Source of the DNA: Bacillota bacterium
GTDB lineage: Bacteria > Bacillota > Dehalobacteriia > UBA4068
NCBI GenBank assembly: GCA_030528765.1
Contig: JAUMYD010000002.1
Span: forward strand, 1 to 31,874
Reading direction: 5' to 3'
DNA length: 31,874 nucleotides
The translations under genes and the position numbers were made by a program. The notes beneath the pieces are model-generated. The model made no database searches and was not told the DNA's origin. It saw only the letters and a list, made by a program, of their open reading frames with translations. Positions within the stretch are counted from its first letter, which is position 1. The number at the start of each line of letters is the position of its first letter. Shown here piece by piece: positions 1-7,307 of the stretch.

Positions 1-526
1 TATCCGGCCGCAGCACCAGTGCCCGGGCAATGGCCACACGTTGCTGCTGTCCGCCGGAAAGCTGGTGCGGATAGGAATGCAGGCGATTGGAAAGGCCCAC
101 CTGCTCCAGCCTGTCCCGGGCCTCCTCCTCCACCTTTTCCAGGATCATGTGGTATTTCTGCTTATCACGGTGCTTTCCCTTTGCCAGCAGCTGCGGCGCC
201 AGCATCACATTCTGCAAAGCCGTATACTGCGGAAACAGATTGAAGGACTGAAAGACCAGGCCAAAATGAAGCCGCTTTCTCCGAAGCTCCTCTTCATTCT
301 GCGGCTCCGGGCTTTCTGCGTCAAAAACGCACTTATCCTTTACCCAGATCTGCCCGGCATCCGGCGTTTCCAGGAAATTCAGACAGCGCAGCAGGGTGGT
401 CTTCCCACTGCCGGAGCTGCCGATAATGGCCAGAGCCTCCCCCTTCTGCAGAGAGAAATTTATATCCTGCAGGACCCGGGTGCTCCCAAATTTCTTATAG
501 ATCTGTTTTACTTCCAATATCGTCAT
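1..526 (-). CDS. Polar amino-acid ABC transporter ATP-binding protein (GlnQ/HisP type), 3' end cut by window
   Basis: This is the cytoplasmic ATPase of an amino-acid importer that powers uptake through the adjacent permease. About 175 residues are present: N-terminal MTILEVKQIYKKFG, Walker A GSSGSGKTT, a Q-loop region (LVFQSFNLFPQYTAL) and the ABC signature LSGGQQQRVAIARAL. Walker B and the H-loop lie beyond the left edge. Family members are usually about 240-250 residues. The ATG at 524-526 is only two bases beyond the permease stop, so the gene is last of the three visible in a tightly coupled operon (lipoprotein, permease, ATPase). The FQ-FNLFP segment is typical of the polar amino-acid (PAAT) subfamily. 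The substrate cannot be told from the sequence. Confidence 0.95.
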   Translation of the reverse strand, partial: MTILEVKQIYKKFGSTRVLQDINFSLQKGEALAIIGSSGSGKTTLLRCLNFLETPDAGQIWVKDKCVFDAESPEPQNEEELRRKRLHFGLVFQSFNLFPQYTALQNVMLAPQLLAKGKHRDKQKYHMILEKVEEEARDRLEQVGLSNRLHSYPHQLSGGQQQRVAIARALVLRPD

Positions 527-528
527 AG

Positions 529-1179
529 TTACACCTTAAAATAAGACATTTTCTTTTCGATATAGCCGAAAACCAGCGTGAGCAGGCCGTTAAAGGCCAA
601 ATAGTAAACAGCGGTGAAAAAAAGCGGCCAGATCAGCCCCTCGCTCTTGATGTAGACCTGCGCATTCCAGATGATCTCATACACAGAGATGGTGCGGGCC
701 AGAGAAGTATCCTTCACCAGCGTGATGATCTCATTGCTCATAGGCGGCACGATGCGCTTGATCACCTGCAGCAGGATCACCTTAAAAAAAACCTGCCGCC
801 TGCTCATGCACAGGACCTCACCGGCTTCATACTGCCCGCGGGAAATACCTTCTATGCCGCCCCGGTAGATCTCCGAAAAATAGCAGGCATAATTGATGAT
901 GAATGCCACCAGGACCGCAATGAAGCGGGGCAGGAGCGGCCAATCAAAAAGCAGGCCGGGCCCGAAATAGATCACGATCAGCTGCAGCATCAGCGGAGTG
1001 CCGCGAATGATCCAGACCAGTGTCCGGCAGAACCAGCGGAGCGGATGCCACCTGCACATGGAGCCAAAGCAGATCAGCAGGCCCAGCGGCAGGGCACCCA
1101 GCAGCGTCAGGACAAAGATGCCCAGCGTCATACCAAAGCCCAGCAGAAGGCTGGAATTGATCTCCCAAAACAAATCCAT
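529..1179 (-). CDS. Amino-acid ABC transporter permease (HisM/GlnP type)
   Basis: This is the membrane subunit of the polar amino-acid importer, 216 residues with about five hydrophobic helices. The binding-protein-dependent permease EAA loop is visible around residues 118-145 (EAGEVLCMSRRQVFFKVILL), the segment that docks on the ATPase. RGTPLMLQLIVIYFG near residue 60 is typical of the HisM/GlnP family. I chose ATG at 1179; a GTG codon lies directly before it and a short AGGA lies four to seven bases upstream, so the exact start is uncertain by one codon. The gene lies between the binding protein (64-bp gap) and the ATPase (2-bp gap). A single such permease would act as a homodimer, since no second permease is seen within the window. 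Confidence 0.94.
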   Translation of the reverse strand: MDLFWEINSSLLLGFGMTLGIFVLTLLGALPLGLLICFGSMCRWHPLRWFCRTLVWIIRGTPLMLQLIVIYFGPGLLFDWPLLPRFIAVLVAFIINYACYFSEIYRGGIEGISRGQYEAGEVLCMSRRQVFFKVILLQVIKRIVPPMSNEIITLVKDTSLARTISVYEIIWNAQVYIKSEGLIWPLFFTAVYYLAFNGLLTLVFGYIEKKMSYFKV

Positions 1180-1246
1180 CACATCCTAACCATAGAACAA
1201 AGGCAGAGGACCAAAAAAGGCCCCCTTCCTTTTGCTCTTCAAAGTT

Positions 1247-2044
1247 TTACTGATTGATCACCAGGGCACCGCTGAGCTCATATTTTTCGCCCAGCTCCTG
1301 AATGAAGCCTTCCTGCACCAGCTCATCGATGATGGCATCCACAGCGGCAGCCGTATCAGAGCCCTTACGAAAGCCAATGCCATATTCTTCACTGGTCAGC
1401 GGAATGCCGAAAGCCAGATCCGCATAGCTGGTGCCTTCACCGGTCATGGCAGCTGCCATGGTAATATCGATCACACAGGCATCCGAAGAGCCGCTGGCAA
1501 CTTCCAGCAGGGCATCAGCCTGGCTGCCCACTGCAATGTAATCCCCATCCAGGCCGTTTTCCAAAATGGCCTTTTCGCCGGAGGAACCGGCTTCCGCAGC
1601 AAAGCGCAGATCCACCAGACTCTCCACCGTGTCATAATCTGCCAGCAGATCACCATTCATCACAACGACCTGTGCATTGTTGATGTAAGGCTGAGAACAG
1701 CTCATGGCATTGAGGACTTCATCCGTCATTGTCATGCCGTTCCAGACACAATCGATGCTCTTCGCATCCAGCTCCAGGATCTTGTTATCCCAGCTGATCT
1801 CGATAAATTCCGGGGTAATGCCCAGCTTCTCACAGACAGCCTGTGCAAATTCGGTATCAAAGCCGGTCCACTCCCCATCAGCATCCCGGTAGTTCATGGG
1901 TTCATAATCCGTGATCCCAATGATCATAACGCCCTTATCCTGAATATAGGCCAAGTCACTTTCCCCATCGGCAGAGCCGCAGCCGCAGAGCAGCATAGAA
2001 AGGCCAAGCAGGCAAAGCATTAGCAGCAGCATCGTTTTTTTCAT
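1247..2044 (-). CDS. Amino-acid ABC transporter substrate-binding lipoprotein (SBP family 3)
   Basis: This is an extracellular solute receptor anchored by lipid, 265 residues. The N-terminus MKKTMLLLMLCLLG is a lipoprotein signal with cleavage before a Cys in LLCGC|GSADGES. The mature part follows the bacterial extracellular solute-binding family 3 pattern: an early strand MIIGITDYEPMNYRDADGEW, then GFDTEFAQAVCEKLG, then WDNKILELDAKSIDCVWNGMTMT, which is typical of polar amino-acid binders. The ATG at 2044 has AGGAGGA eight bases upstream; a longer reading frame from 2086 lacks such a site and would bury the signal peptide. A strong minus-strand promoter precedes it. First gene of the importer operon. 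Ligand is unknown. Confidence 0.95.
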   Translation of the reverse strand: MKKTMLLLMLCLLGLSMLLCGCGSADGESDLAYIQDKGVMIIGITDYEPMNYRDADGEWTGFDTEFAQAVCEKLGITPEFIEISWDNKILELDAKSIDCVWNGMTMTDEVLNAMSCSQPYINNAQVVVMNGDLLADYDTVESLVDLRFAAEAGSSGEKAILENGLDGDYIAVGSQADALLEVASGSSDACVIDITMAAAMTGEGTSYADLAFGIPLTSEEYGIGFRKGSDTAAAVDAIIDELVQEGFIQELGEKYELSGALVINQ

Positions 2045-2103
2045 AATTCTTTTCCTCCTGAGATATGTGTCGACCGCTCCGGCCAAGATATTTTGCGGCT
2101 CCT

Positions 2104-2132
2104 ATTATACATAAAAATTTTAGCTTTTTCAA
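2104..2132 (-). promoter_or_regulatory. Sigma-A-like promoter of the amino-acid importer operon
   Basis: On the minus strand, TTGAAA (2127-2132) and TATAAT (2104-2109) are separated by 17 bases. Transcription would start near 2097, about 50 bases before the lipoprotein start codon. Confidence 0.8.
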
Positions 2133-2214
2133 TAAGCAATATGCCAGTGATTTAATTTGCTAAATCAATACCACAGCATAATCACAATTTAATTTTCTGA
2201 CAAATAGAAAAAGG

Positions 2215-2244
2215 CTGGCACAAGCTGGACACTTAGGGTATAAT
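2215..2244 (+). promoter_or_regulatory. Probable promoter of pta
   Basis: A perfect TATAAT (2239-2244) is preceded, 18 bases upstream, by CTGGCA (2215-2220), a weak -35. This gives a leader of about 100 bases before pta. It is divergent from the importer promoter about 110 bp away, so a shared operator in between is possible, but I see no clear palindrome. Confidence 0.6.
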
Positions 2245-2350
2245 ATTTTTATGGATTTTTGCCCGCTGAGCTTGCCGCAGCGGAAACACAACAAACAGTG
2301 AGGCATGTACCGAACATCAACTTAATTTAATTTATGGAGGGAATTTATTC

Positions 2351-3343
2351 ATGAGCCTGATCGAAAGCATTCGCGAAAGAGCCAGAAAAGCCGACAGACA
2401 CATCGTCCTGGCAGAGGGAACCGAAAAACGTACCGTTAAAGCAGCTGAGATCCTCACGAAGGAAAAAATCGCCCGCATCAGCCTGGTCGGAAATGTGGAA
2501 GAAGTGCAGAAGGTCGCAGCAGAAGTGGGCGCTGATCTGACCGGCGTAAACATCGTGGATCCCGCTGCCTCCGAATGGTATGATGATTTCGCGGAAACCT
2601 ATTGCAAGCTCCGCGAGAAAAAGGGCATGACCATCGAAAAAGCCCGGGAAACCATGCTGAAGCCCCTGTATTTCGGCGTTATGATGGTCTATAAGAATAT
2701 CTGCGATGGCATGGTGGCCGGTGCCCAGAATTCCACCGGTGATGTGCTCCGCCCCGGCTTCGAGATCATTAAAACCAAGCCCGGCATCTCCGCTGTTTCC
2801 GGCGCCTTCCTCATGCTGACGCCTGCCACCCAGTTCGGCGAAAACGGACTGCTTGTCTTTGCAGATTGCGCTGTGAACCCCACCCTCACTGCTGACCAGA
2901 TGGCTGAAGTGGCCTGGTGCACCGCGCAGACCGCCAAGGACATCGCCGGGATCGAAGAACCCAAGGTCGCCATGCTCAGCTTCTCCACCAAGGGCAGCGC
3001 CAAGCATGAGCTGGTGGACAAAGTTACCGAAGCTACCCGCATCGCGAAGGAAAAATACCCTGATATGATGGTAGATGGCGAGCTGCAGCTGGACGCTGCC
3101 ATCGTTCCCTCCGTGGGCGAATTCAAAGCCCCCGGCAGTCCTGTTGCCGGCCATGCCAATGTTCTGGTATTCCCCGGCCTGGAAACCGGTAATGCCTGCT
3201 ACAAAGCTGTTCAGCGCTTCAGCGGTGCTGAAGCCATCGGCCCGGTGCTCCAGGGCATGAACAAACCCGTCAATGACCTCTCCCGCGGCTGCTCCATCGA
3301 TGATATCGTGAACACCGTGGCCATGGTCTGCTGCCAGCAGTAA
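2351..3343 (+). CDS. pta: Phosphate acetyltransferase
   Basis: Converts acetyl-CoA plus phosphate to acetyl phosphate and CoA in the cytoplasm, the first step of acetate formation (with acetate kinase, not in this window) and of ATP gain by fermentation. The 330 residues match the usual length of the short clostridial-type Pta without the N-terminal DRTGG/CobB-like extension. Family landmarks include the start MSLIESIRERARKADRHIVL with AEGTEKRTVKAAEIL, MVAGAQNSTGDVLRPGFEII, the GELQLDAAIVP segment and the C-terminal GNACYKAVQRFSGAEAIGP with NDLSRGCS. GGAGGG lies nine bases before the ATG. The gene is monocistronic, with its own promoter and a terminator-like hairpin at 3448-3484. Confidence 0.96.
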   Translation: MSLIESIRERARKADRHIVLAEGTEKRTVKAAEILTKEKIARISLVGNVEEVQKVAAEVGADLTGVNIVDPAASEWYDDFAETYCKLREKKGMTIEKARETMLKPLYFGVMMVYKNICDGMVAGAQNSTGDVLRPGFEIIKTKPGISAVSGAFLMLTPATQFGENGLLVFADCAVNPTLTADQMAEVAWCTAQTAKDIAGIEEPKVAMLSFSTKGSAKHELVDKVTEATRIAKEKYPDMMVDGELQLDAAIVPSVGEFKAPGSPVAGHANVLVFPGLETGNACYKAVQRFSGAEAIGPVLQGMNKPVNDLSRGCSIDDIVNTVAMVCCQQ

Positions 3344-3443
3344 GCCCTTCGGCCCGGAGGCCAATCCCTGAAACGACAAACCCACCATCTGCATCAGTGC
3401 AGGTGCACCTGTCAAGCAAAGGCAGACAATAAAACCCATAGCA

Positions 3444-3805
3444 TTAGAAGCCCAGTTCGGTCTTGTACTGAACTGGGCTTTTATAAGCCAGAGCGGCCGC
3501 AGGCCGCCTGTGATTGAAGAAATCCACATACTCATCCGATAACTCAGGAAGATTCTCCGCAGTACCCAGAGCAAAGTCGAGGAATGAGAAGGATGTTTCT
3601 CATGTTGCTCGAACAGGAGCCTGCTTTTCTCATACTGGTTCAGTGTTCCCTGGCGGTTTTTCCATTTGTAGTAACCGGCTTTACTGACTCCCGTGAGCTG
3701 ACAGAGAAAAACAATTGGATATTTCGCTTTTAGAATTTCGATGATTTCAAACTCGCATCTCGTCCAGCAACGTACGCCTTGCCTGCACCAGCTCCTTCCT
3801 CCCAA
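3444..3805 (-). pseudogene. IS3-type transposase OrfB, internally deleted and frameshifted
   Basis: The 5' part reads EIIEILKAKYPIVFLCQLTG followed by VSKAGYYKWKNRQG and LFEQHEKHPS, the HTH_21-like start of OrfB in the IS150 group. At about 3580 the reading shifts to another frame that gives ELSDEYVDFFNHRRPAAALA, then YKSPVQYKTELGF and a stop at 3444, the normal C-terminus of these transposases. Roughly 120-150 residues between the HPS segment and this end are missing, including the whole DDE catalytic core. The copy cannot be active. Confidence 0.8.
3448..3484 (+). terminator. Terminator-like hairpin after pta, inside the transposase remnant
   Basis: AAGCCCAGTTC (3448-3458) pairs with GAACTGGGCTT (3470-3480) across an 11-base loop, and the stem runs into TTTT. 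It lies 105 bp after the pta stop and overlaps the codons for the last residues of the minus-strand transposase remnant. Confidence 0.6.
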
Positions 3806-4074
3806 TATCCTTTTCTTAAGCGAGCGATCTCTATCTCCTGTTTTGCGACCACCAGCCGCAACCGTTCCAACTCAGATAGATTCTTGCTCCGATGTAATGC
3901 TGCAAACCTATTACCGGGTCATGGGAGATGGCGAGGATTTTCGTCTCCGGCAAGATACTCCTTTGTCCAAGGGCAGATCAAGCATGCTATGTTCTGCTAT
4001 CTTACAGATTTGTCTGCATCAGTGCGGGCGGTGGGTTTTCTTTTCTCCTTCTGGGCAGCTCAGGCCGGCTCTCT

Positions 4075-4455
4075 TCAGTCAGGCTCTTCCTTTTTCAGCT
4101 CCGCACGGGCCAGAGCAAAACCCAGCCCCAGCCAGGCCCCCAGTACAGAAAGCAGTACAGCTGCTGCTCCCGACAAAAGCAAAAGCAGCCAGGGCAGGTG
4201 GATTTTGTAAAACAAAAGCAACAGGGCCGGAAGCAGCAGCCAGAAGCCCCCGTTCAGCAGGGAAGCTCTGCGCCAAAGCTCCGGCCAGGCAGAACCCAGG
4301 CTGCAGCCCGCACACAGAGGCAGAGCAGCCAGCCACAGCCAAAAGGGCAGACGAAGATCCAGCTGCCACTCTCCCTGCAGCAGCAGGGCCAAAGCCCACA
4401 GCCCGGCCAGAAGCAGCAAAAACGGCGGCAGCAGGGCCCGGAAAAAAACTCTCAT
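4075..4455 (-). CDS. Small integral membrane protein, unknown function
   Basis: A 126-residue, very Leu/Trp/Ala-rich protein with about four predicted membrane helices, beginning MRVFFRALLPPFLLLLAGLW and ending in a charged tail RAELKKEEPD. The start at 4455 is preceded by GGAGGG six bases upstream; an ATG two codons earlier is too close to that site. Size and layout recall the TIGR04086-type membrane proteins of Bacillota, but I see no diagnostic motif, so this is only a suggestion. The gene is divergent from the EamA transporter, with a 134-bp gap. The opposite strand has long open frames here only because of the GC-rich Leu codons. Confidence 0.7.
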   Translation of the reverse strand: MRVFFRALLPPFLLLLAGLWALALLLQGEWQLDLRLPFWLWLAALPLCAGCSLGSAWPELWRRASLLNGGFWLLLPALLLLFYKIHLPWLLLLLSGAAAVLLSVLGAWLGLGFALARAELKKEEPD

Positions 4456-4526
4456 TGGCATCCCTCCACTCCAGCATATGCAGGCCACCATGGCAGCAGC
4501 ACCGAAGCAGAAAACTTTTCGTGATA

Positions 4527-4556
4527 TTGACAAAAAGAAAGATGCCGCCCTATAAT
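4527..4556 (+). promoter_or_regulatory. Promoter of the EamA transporter
   Basis: TTGACA (4527-4532) and TATAAT (4551-4556) are both consensus, with an 18-base spacer. The predicted start of transcription is near 4563, which argues for the GTG at 4590 rather than the ATG at 4563 as the start codon. Confidence 0.88.
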
Positions 4557-4589
4557 TAAAAAATGCTGCATCCAAGGGAGAATAGTTCC

Positions 4590-5537
4590 GTGTCTTTATC
4601 CATCAAGCAAAAAAAGGCTTTTGCCGTTATCAGCATTCTCTGCACCACTGCCATCTGGGGTTTTTCCTTCGTGATCATGAAAAACTCCATGGAGATCCTT
4701 TCGCCCCTCTGGTTTCTGGCCTGCCGCTTCAGCCTGGCCAGCCTGATCATGCTCCTGCTGAATCTGCCCAGGCTGAAAGGGCTAAGCCTGGTGAATCTGC
4801 GGGATGCGTTCTGGATCGGCCTGCCCCTGGCCTTCGGCTATGCCATGCAGACCCTGGGGCTCAATATAACCACTGCCAGCAATTCTGCCTTTATCACCGG
4901 CATTTACGTTGTGTTTATCCCCCTGATCAGCTGGTTCTTTACGAAGAAGCTGAAAGCCTGGCAGCTGCTGGTGGCCTTTTTGGCCTTTGTGGGGCTGGCC
5001 GCCCTTTCGCTGGATGCGAACCTGCACATCAACCGGGGGGATCTGCTGGTTCTGGCCGGAGCACTGGGCTATGCTGCGCACTTTTTGGTGCTGGATCATT
5101 ATACCAAGCTCTACGACAGCCTGCTCATCAGCGCACTGCAGATCTTCACCTGCACACTGCTGCTGATCCTGGCCGCCCTTCTCTTTGAGCCCCTGCCCAC
5201 AGCCGATCAATTCCCCCCCAGTGTGCTGCACTCCCTTTTATTCACCGCCGCACTGGGCACGGGCCTGGGCTTCCTGGTGCAGACCGCAGCCCAAAAAGTG
5301 CTGGAGCCTACCCCGGCCTCCATCCTTTTCACCTCGGAAACCCTTTTTGCCGCCTTTTTCGGCACCGTTTTGCTGAATGAACGCTTCATTCCCCGGCAGA
5401 TCATGGGAGGGATCATTCTGATCGCCTGCATGATCGCTTCTGTGGTGGAAAAAAAGCCCGGTTCCGCAGCGGAAAAGCTTCCCGCTGCAGAAGAAAGGCC
5501 GTCCGGGGAAGCGGCTCCTGCCAAAACAGACGCTTAG
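4590..5537 (+). CDS. EamA/DMT-superfamily transporter
   Basis: An inner-membrane exporter or permease for small metabolites, 315 residues. It has ten hydrophobic helices in two EamA repeats: the first from about residue 14 (FAVISILCTTAIWGFSFVIM) to 136, the second from about 146 (GDLLVLAGALGYAAHFLVLD) to 281. The ILFTSETLFAAFFGTVLLNE segment is the classic second-repeat signature. A disordered Ala/Glu/Pro-rich tail of about 30 residues follows. I chose GTG at 4590 because AAGGGAG lies nine to ten bases upstream and the promoter places transcription start at about the earlier in-frame ATG (4563). Substrate unknown; the family includes amino-acid and drug/metabolite exporters. Confidence 0.9.
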   Translation: MSLSIKQKKAFAVISILCTTAIWGFSFVIMKNSMEILSPLWFLACRFSLASLIMLLLNLPRLKGLSLVNLRDAFWIGLPLAFGYAMQTLGLNITTASNSAFITGIYVVFIPLISWFFTKKLKAWQLLVAFLAFVGLAALSLDANLHINRGDLLVLAGALGYAAHFLVLDHYTKLYDSLLISALQIFTCTLLLILAALLFEPLPTADQFPPSVLHSLLFTAALGTGLGFLVQTAAQKVLEPTPASILFTSETLFAAFFGTVLLNERFIPRQIMGGIILIACMIASVVEKKPGSAAEKLPAAEERPSGEAAPAKTDA

Positions 5538-5557
5538 AAAAGCCTCTCAGAAAAGAT

Positions 5558-6145
5558 CTAACAGGAAAGCAGTATCCTCTGCTTCAGAAACAGCCTCGTC
5601 CCCTCCTGCCGGTAACTGGGCCGCCCCAGCAGGCTGGCCTGGGGAAGGCAGCGCTGTCGCCAGGAGAAGCAAGGGCTGCGGCGCTCCTCTTCCCGCCTTA
5701 TGCGGCAGCAGCGGTCATGGTATTCCAGAAAAAAGTGCAGATCCAGCGCAAAGCGATCCGGGCTCAGCCAGCGCAGGGCAGCAAGCTCTGTTCGGACCTG
5801 CCGGATGCGGCAGCCCGGCGGCAGGCTGAATTCTGCCCGGATCTCCTGCTCTCCGGTGCCCACAGCCGGGTCGCAGCTCTGCTTTTCCCAGATGCAATCC
5901 TCCCCGGGCGAAGAGCTCTCCGGGCAAGAGTCCCCGGGCTTCTCCTCCCCAGGGCAGCATCGCCAGGCTCCGCAGGCCTCCGCTTCCCGGCGGGGCTGGC
6001 GCTGCGGGGCGGGCGCTCCGGGAAAGGAAGGGCAAATCCAGGACATTGGCCAACACAGGGGCGGCCCCCAACAGAACATGGGCCAGCAGTGGCGGGGCAT
6101 ACAGCGTTCCATCTGGGATTCAAGACCATAGCAGCGATTATCCAT
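5558..6145 (-). CDS. Cys-rich hypothetical protein
   Basis: I do not recognise this 195-residue protein. It begins MDNRCYGLESQMERCMPRHC and has about 17 cysteines spread over its length, a Pro/Trp/Cys-rich N-terminal third (CWPMFCWGPPLCWPMSWICP), a Ser/Glu/Pro-rich middle and a C-terminal part with hydrophobic alternation (FSLPPGCRIRQVRTELAALR, then RFALDLHFFLEYHDRCCRI). The start is supported by AAGGAG nine bases before ATG 6145. The Cys-rich, GC-rich make-up and convergent position with the EamA gene (20-bp gap) leave room for doubt. Spore-coat-like or metal-binding roles are possible, but nothing in the sequence decides between them. Confidence 0.55.
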   Translation of the reverse strand: MDNRCYGLESQMERCMPRHCWPMFCWGPPLCWPMSWICPSFPGAPAPQRQPRREAEACGAWRCCPGEEKPGDSCPESSSPGEDCIWEKQSCDPAVGTGEQEIRAEFSLPPGCRIRQVRTELAALRWLSPDRFALDLHFFLEYHDRCCRIRREEERRSPCFSWRQRCLPQASLLGRPSYRQEGTRLFLKQRILLSC

Positions 6146-6226
6146 ATACATCATCTCCTTTTCGTTTGCAGGCCGGGGCTATCACAATATATGCAGGCAA
6201 ATCTCCCCTTGTGGCAGAAAAAATGC

Positions 6227-6255
6227 TTGAACTTTTGCAGCCAATCAGTTATACT
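6227..6255 (+). promoter_or_regulatory. Promoter of the tRNA pair
   Basis: TTGAAC (6227-6232), 17-base spacer, TATACT (6250-6255). Transcription would start about 25 bases before tRNA-Gly. Confidence 0.75.
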
Positions 6256-6287
6256 ATATAGGCTAAGTTCCTTTTGAAGAAAATCAT

Positions 6288-6361
6288 GCGGGTGTAGCTC
6301 AATGGCAGAGCTCCAGCCTTCCAAGCTGGCTACGTGGGTTCGATTCCCATCACCCGCTCCA
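6288..6361 (+). tRNA. tRNA-Gly (anticodon TCC)
   Basis: A full cloverleaf of 74 bases. The acceptor GCGGGTG pairs with CACCCGC, the anticodon stem CCAGC/GCTGG flanks loop CTTCCAA (anticodon TCC), the T arm holds GGTTCGATTCC, the discriminator is T and CCA is encoded. Confidence 0.96.
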
Positions 6362-6366
6362 GACCT

Positions 6367-6443
6367 GCGCCAATAGCTCAGCAGGATAGAGCAACGGACT
6401 TCTAATCCGTGGGTCGGGGGTTCGAATCCCTTTTGGCGCACCA
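6367..6443 (+). tRNA. tRNA-Arg (anticodon TCT)
   Basis: A full cloverleaf of 77 bases. The acceptor GCGCCAA pairs with TTGGCGC, the anticodon stem CGGA/TCCG flanks a loop with anticodon TCT, the T arm holds GGTTCGAATCC, the discriminator is A and CCA is encoded. It lies five bases after tRNA-Gly and is co-transcribed with it. Confidence 0.96.
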
Positions 6444-6478
6444 AAAACGCCCAAAACTATACATGTTTTGGGCGTTTT
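6444..6478 (+). terminator. Rho-independent terminator of the tRNA operon
   Basis: A perfect 14-bp inverted repeat, AAAACGCCCAAAAC (6444-6457) and GTTTTGGGCGTTTT (6465-6478), with a 7-base loop. The stem ends in TTTT. Confidence 0.9.
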
Positions 6479-6568
6479 CAGCTAAAGGCAGCCCCCGAAA
6501 AGCAGAGTTTCTTCCCGCCGGGAGGCGCCCGGGCCGCGCATCTTTATCTATTTTGGAGGTTTGAAAAC

Positions 6569-7057
6569 ATGGCAGCAAAAAGCACATTAGTAGAAACAAA
6601 AAAACAGCTGAAGACCTTTAAGGATTTTTGCATCTTCTGGGTTTTAATCATTGCCGTCAGCATAATCAATTCCCTGATAACCTTCTTCCGTTTTGATCTC
6701 GCCCCGGAGAATTTGCCCGGTCTGGCAAATGCTGCCCTTGAGGAACAGGTGCTCAGCTTCCTGATCATCATCCTGATCATCAATCTGCTGATCCATCTGG
6801 TCAATCTCTTCCTGGCAATCAAAGGCATCCGCATTTCCGCTGCCCCCGGTAACAAAAAAGGGCACATCGTTCTGGGCACTGTCATGTGCGTGCTCTACGC
6901 CATTGCTACTCTGTCCTCGATCTCTGCGCTGTTCAACAGCGTGAACCTTTTCACAGATCTGCTGACTGCGATCCTCAATCTCTGCAATCTGGCGATCCTC
7001 ATTATCTACATCAGCATGGCGAAAAAAATTCGTTTATCCGCCAAAAGCAAAAAATAA
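6569..7057 (+). CDS. Small four-helix membrane protein, unknown function
   Basis: A 162-residue protein with a charged N-terminus (MAAKSTLVETKKQLKTFKDF), four hydrophobic helices (about residues 20-40, 62-86, 97-117 and 124-150) and a basic C-terminal tail (KKIRLSAKSKK). That pattern fits an inner-membrane protein with both ends in the cytoplasm. GGAGG lies about ten bases upstream of the ATG. I recognise no family. It stands alone between the tRNA terminator and its own terminator at 7126. Confidence 0.8.
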   Translation: MAAKSTLVETKKQLKTFKDFCIFWVLIIAVSIINSLITFFRFDLAPENLPGLANAALEEQVLSFLIIILIINLLIHLVNLFLAIKGIRISAAPGNKKGHIVLGTVMCVLYAIATLSSISALFNSVNLFTDLLTAILNLCNLAILIIYISMAKKIRLSAKSKK

Positions 7058-7125
7058 GCCATCCTCTCAGGGGGAGCTTTTTCCCTCCCTGTTTTGGGGT
7101 GATCGCTTTTCTGAACAGATGCAGC

Positions 7126-7160
7126 AAAAGACAGGCCTTCTCGGCCTGTCTTTTCTTTTC
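7126..7160 (+). terminator. Rho-independent terminator
   Basis: AAAAGACAGGCC (7126-7137) pairs with GGCCTGTCTTTT (7143-7154) around a 5-base loop. The stem is followed by further T/C residues. It lies about 70 bp after the small membrane protein gene. Confidence 0.88.
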
Positions 7161-7237
7161 CCACTGCCTGCTCTGCCGGGATGCCTGAGGAAAAAAGAAA
7201 AAAACCCCCTCGGCTGCAAGCCTTTTTTCCGCATTTG

Positions 7238-7246
7238 TGGTATACT
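7238..7246 (+). promoter_or_regulatory. Extended -10 promoter for the PAP2 gene
   Basis: TGGTATACT is an extended -10 box. No good -35 is visible at 17-18 bases. The box lies about 60 bp upstream of the start codon. Confidence 0.5.
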
Positions 7247-7307
7247 GTTTTTGCCTCGGCTGCTTTTTTCGAAAAGCAGAAGCTGAGCCAAGAAAGGAGA
7301 AATGATC

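Larger units (their letters stand above)
3444..3920 (-). mobile_element. Degraded IS3-family (IS150-like) insertion sequence remnant
   Basis: The minus strand holds the end of an orfA-like frame (about 3767-3911, reading ...SELERLRLVVAKQEIEIARLRK) that overlaps in another frame the start of an orfB-like frame, the arrangement IS3 elements use for programmed frameshifting. The far end carries the family C-terminus. Most of the element is missing: the orfA N-terminal helix-turn-helix is not recognisable and the catalytic core is deleted. No clear terminal inverted repeats or target duplication are visible, so the outer limits are approximate. Confidence 0.75.

Noticed and set aside
2345..3443. 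Long minus-strand open frame over pta
   Set aside because: It is the antisense shadow of pta (Gly/His-rich product). Only its first part, 3600-3805, has meaning, as the transposase remnant.
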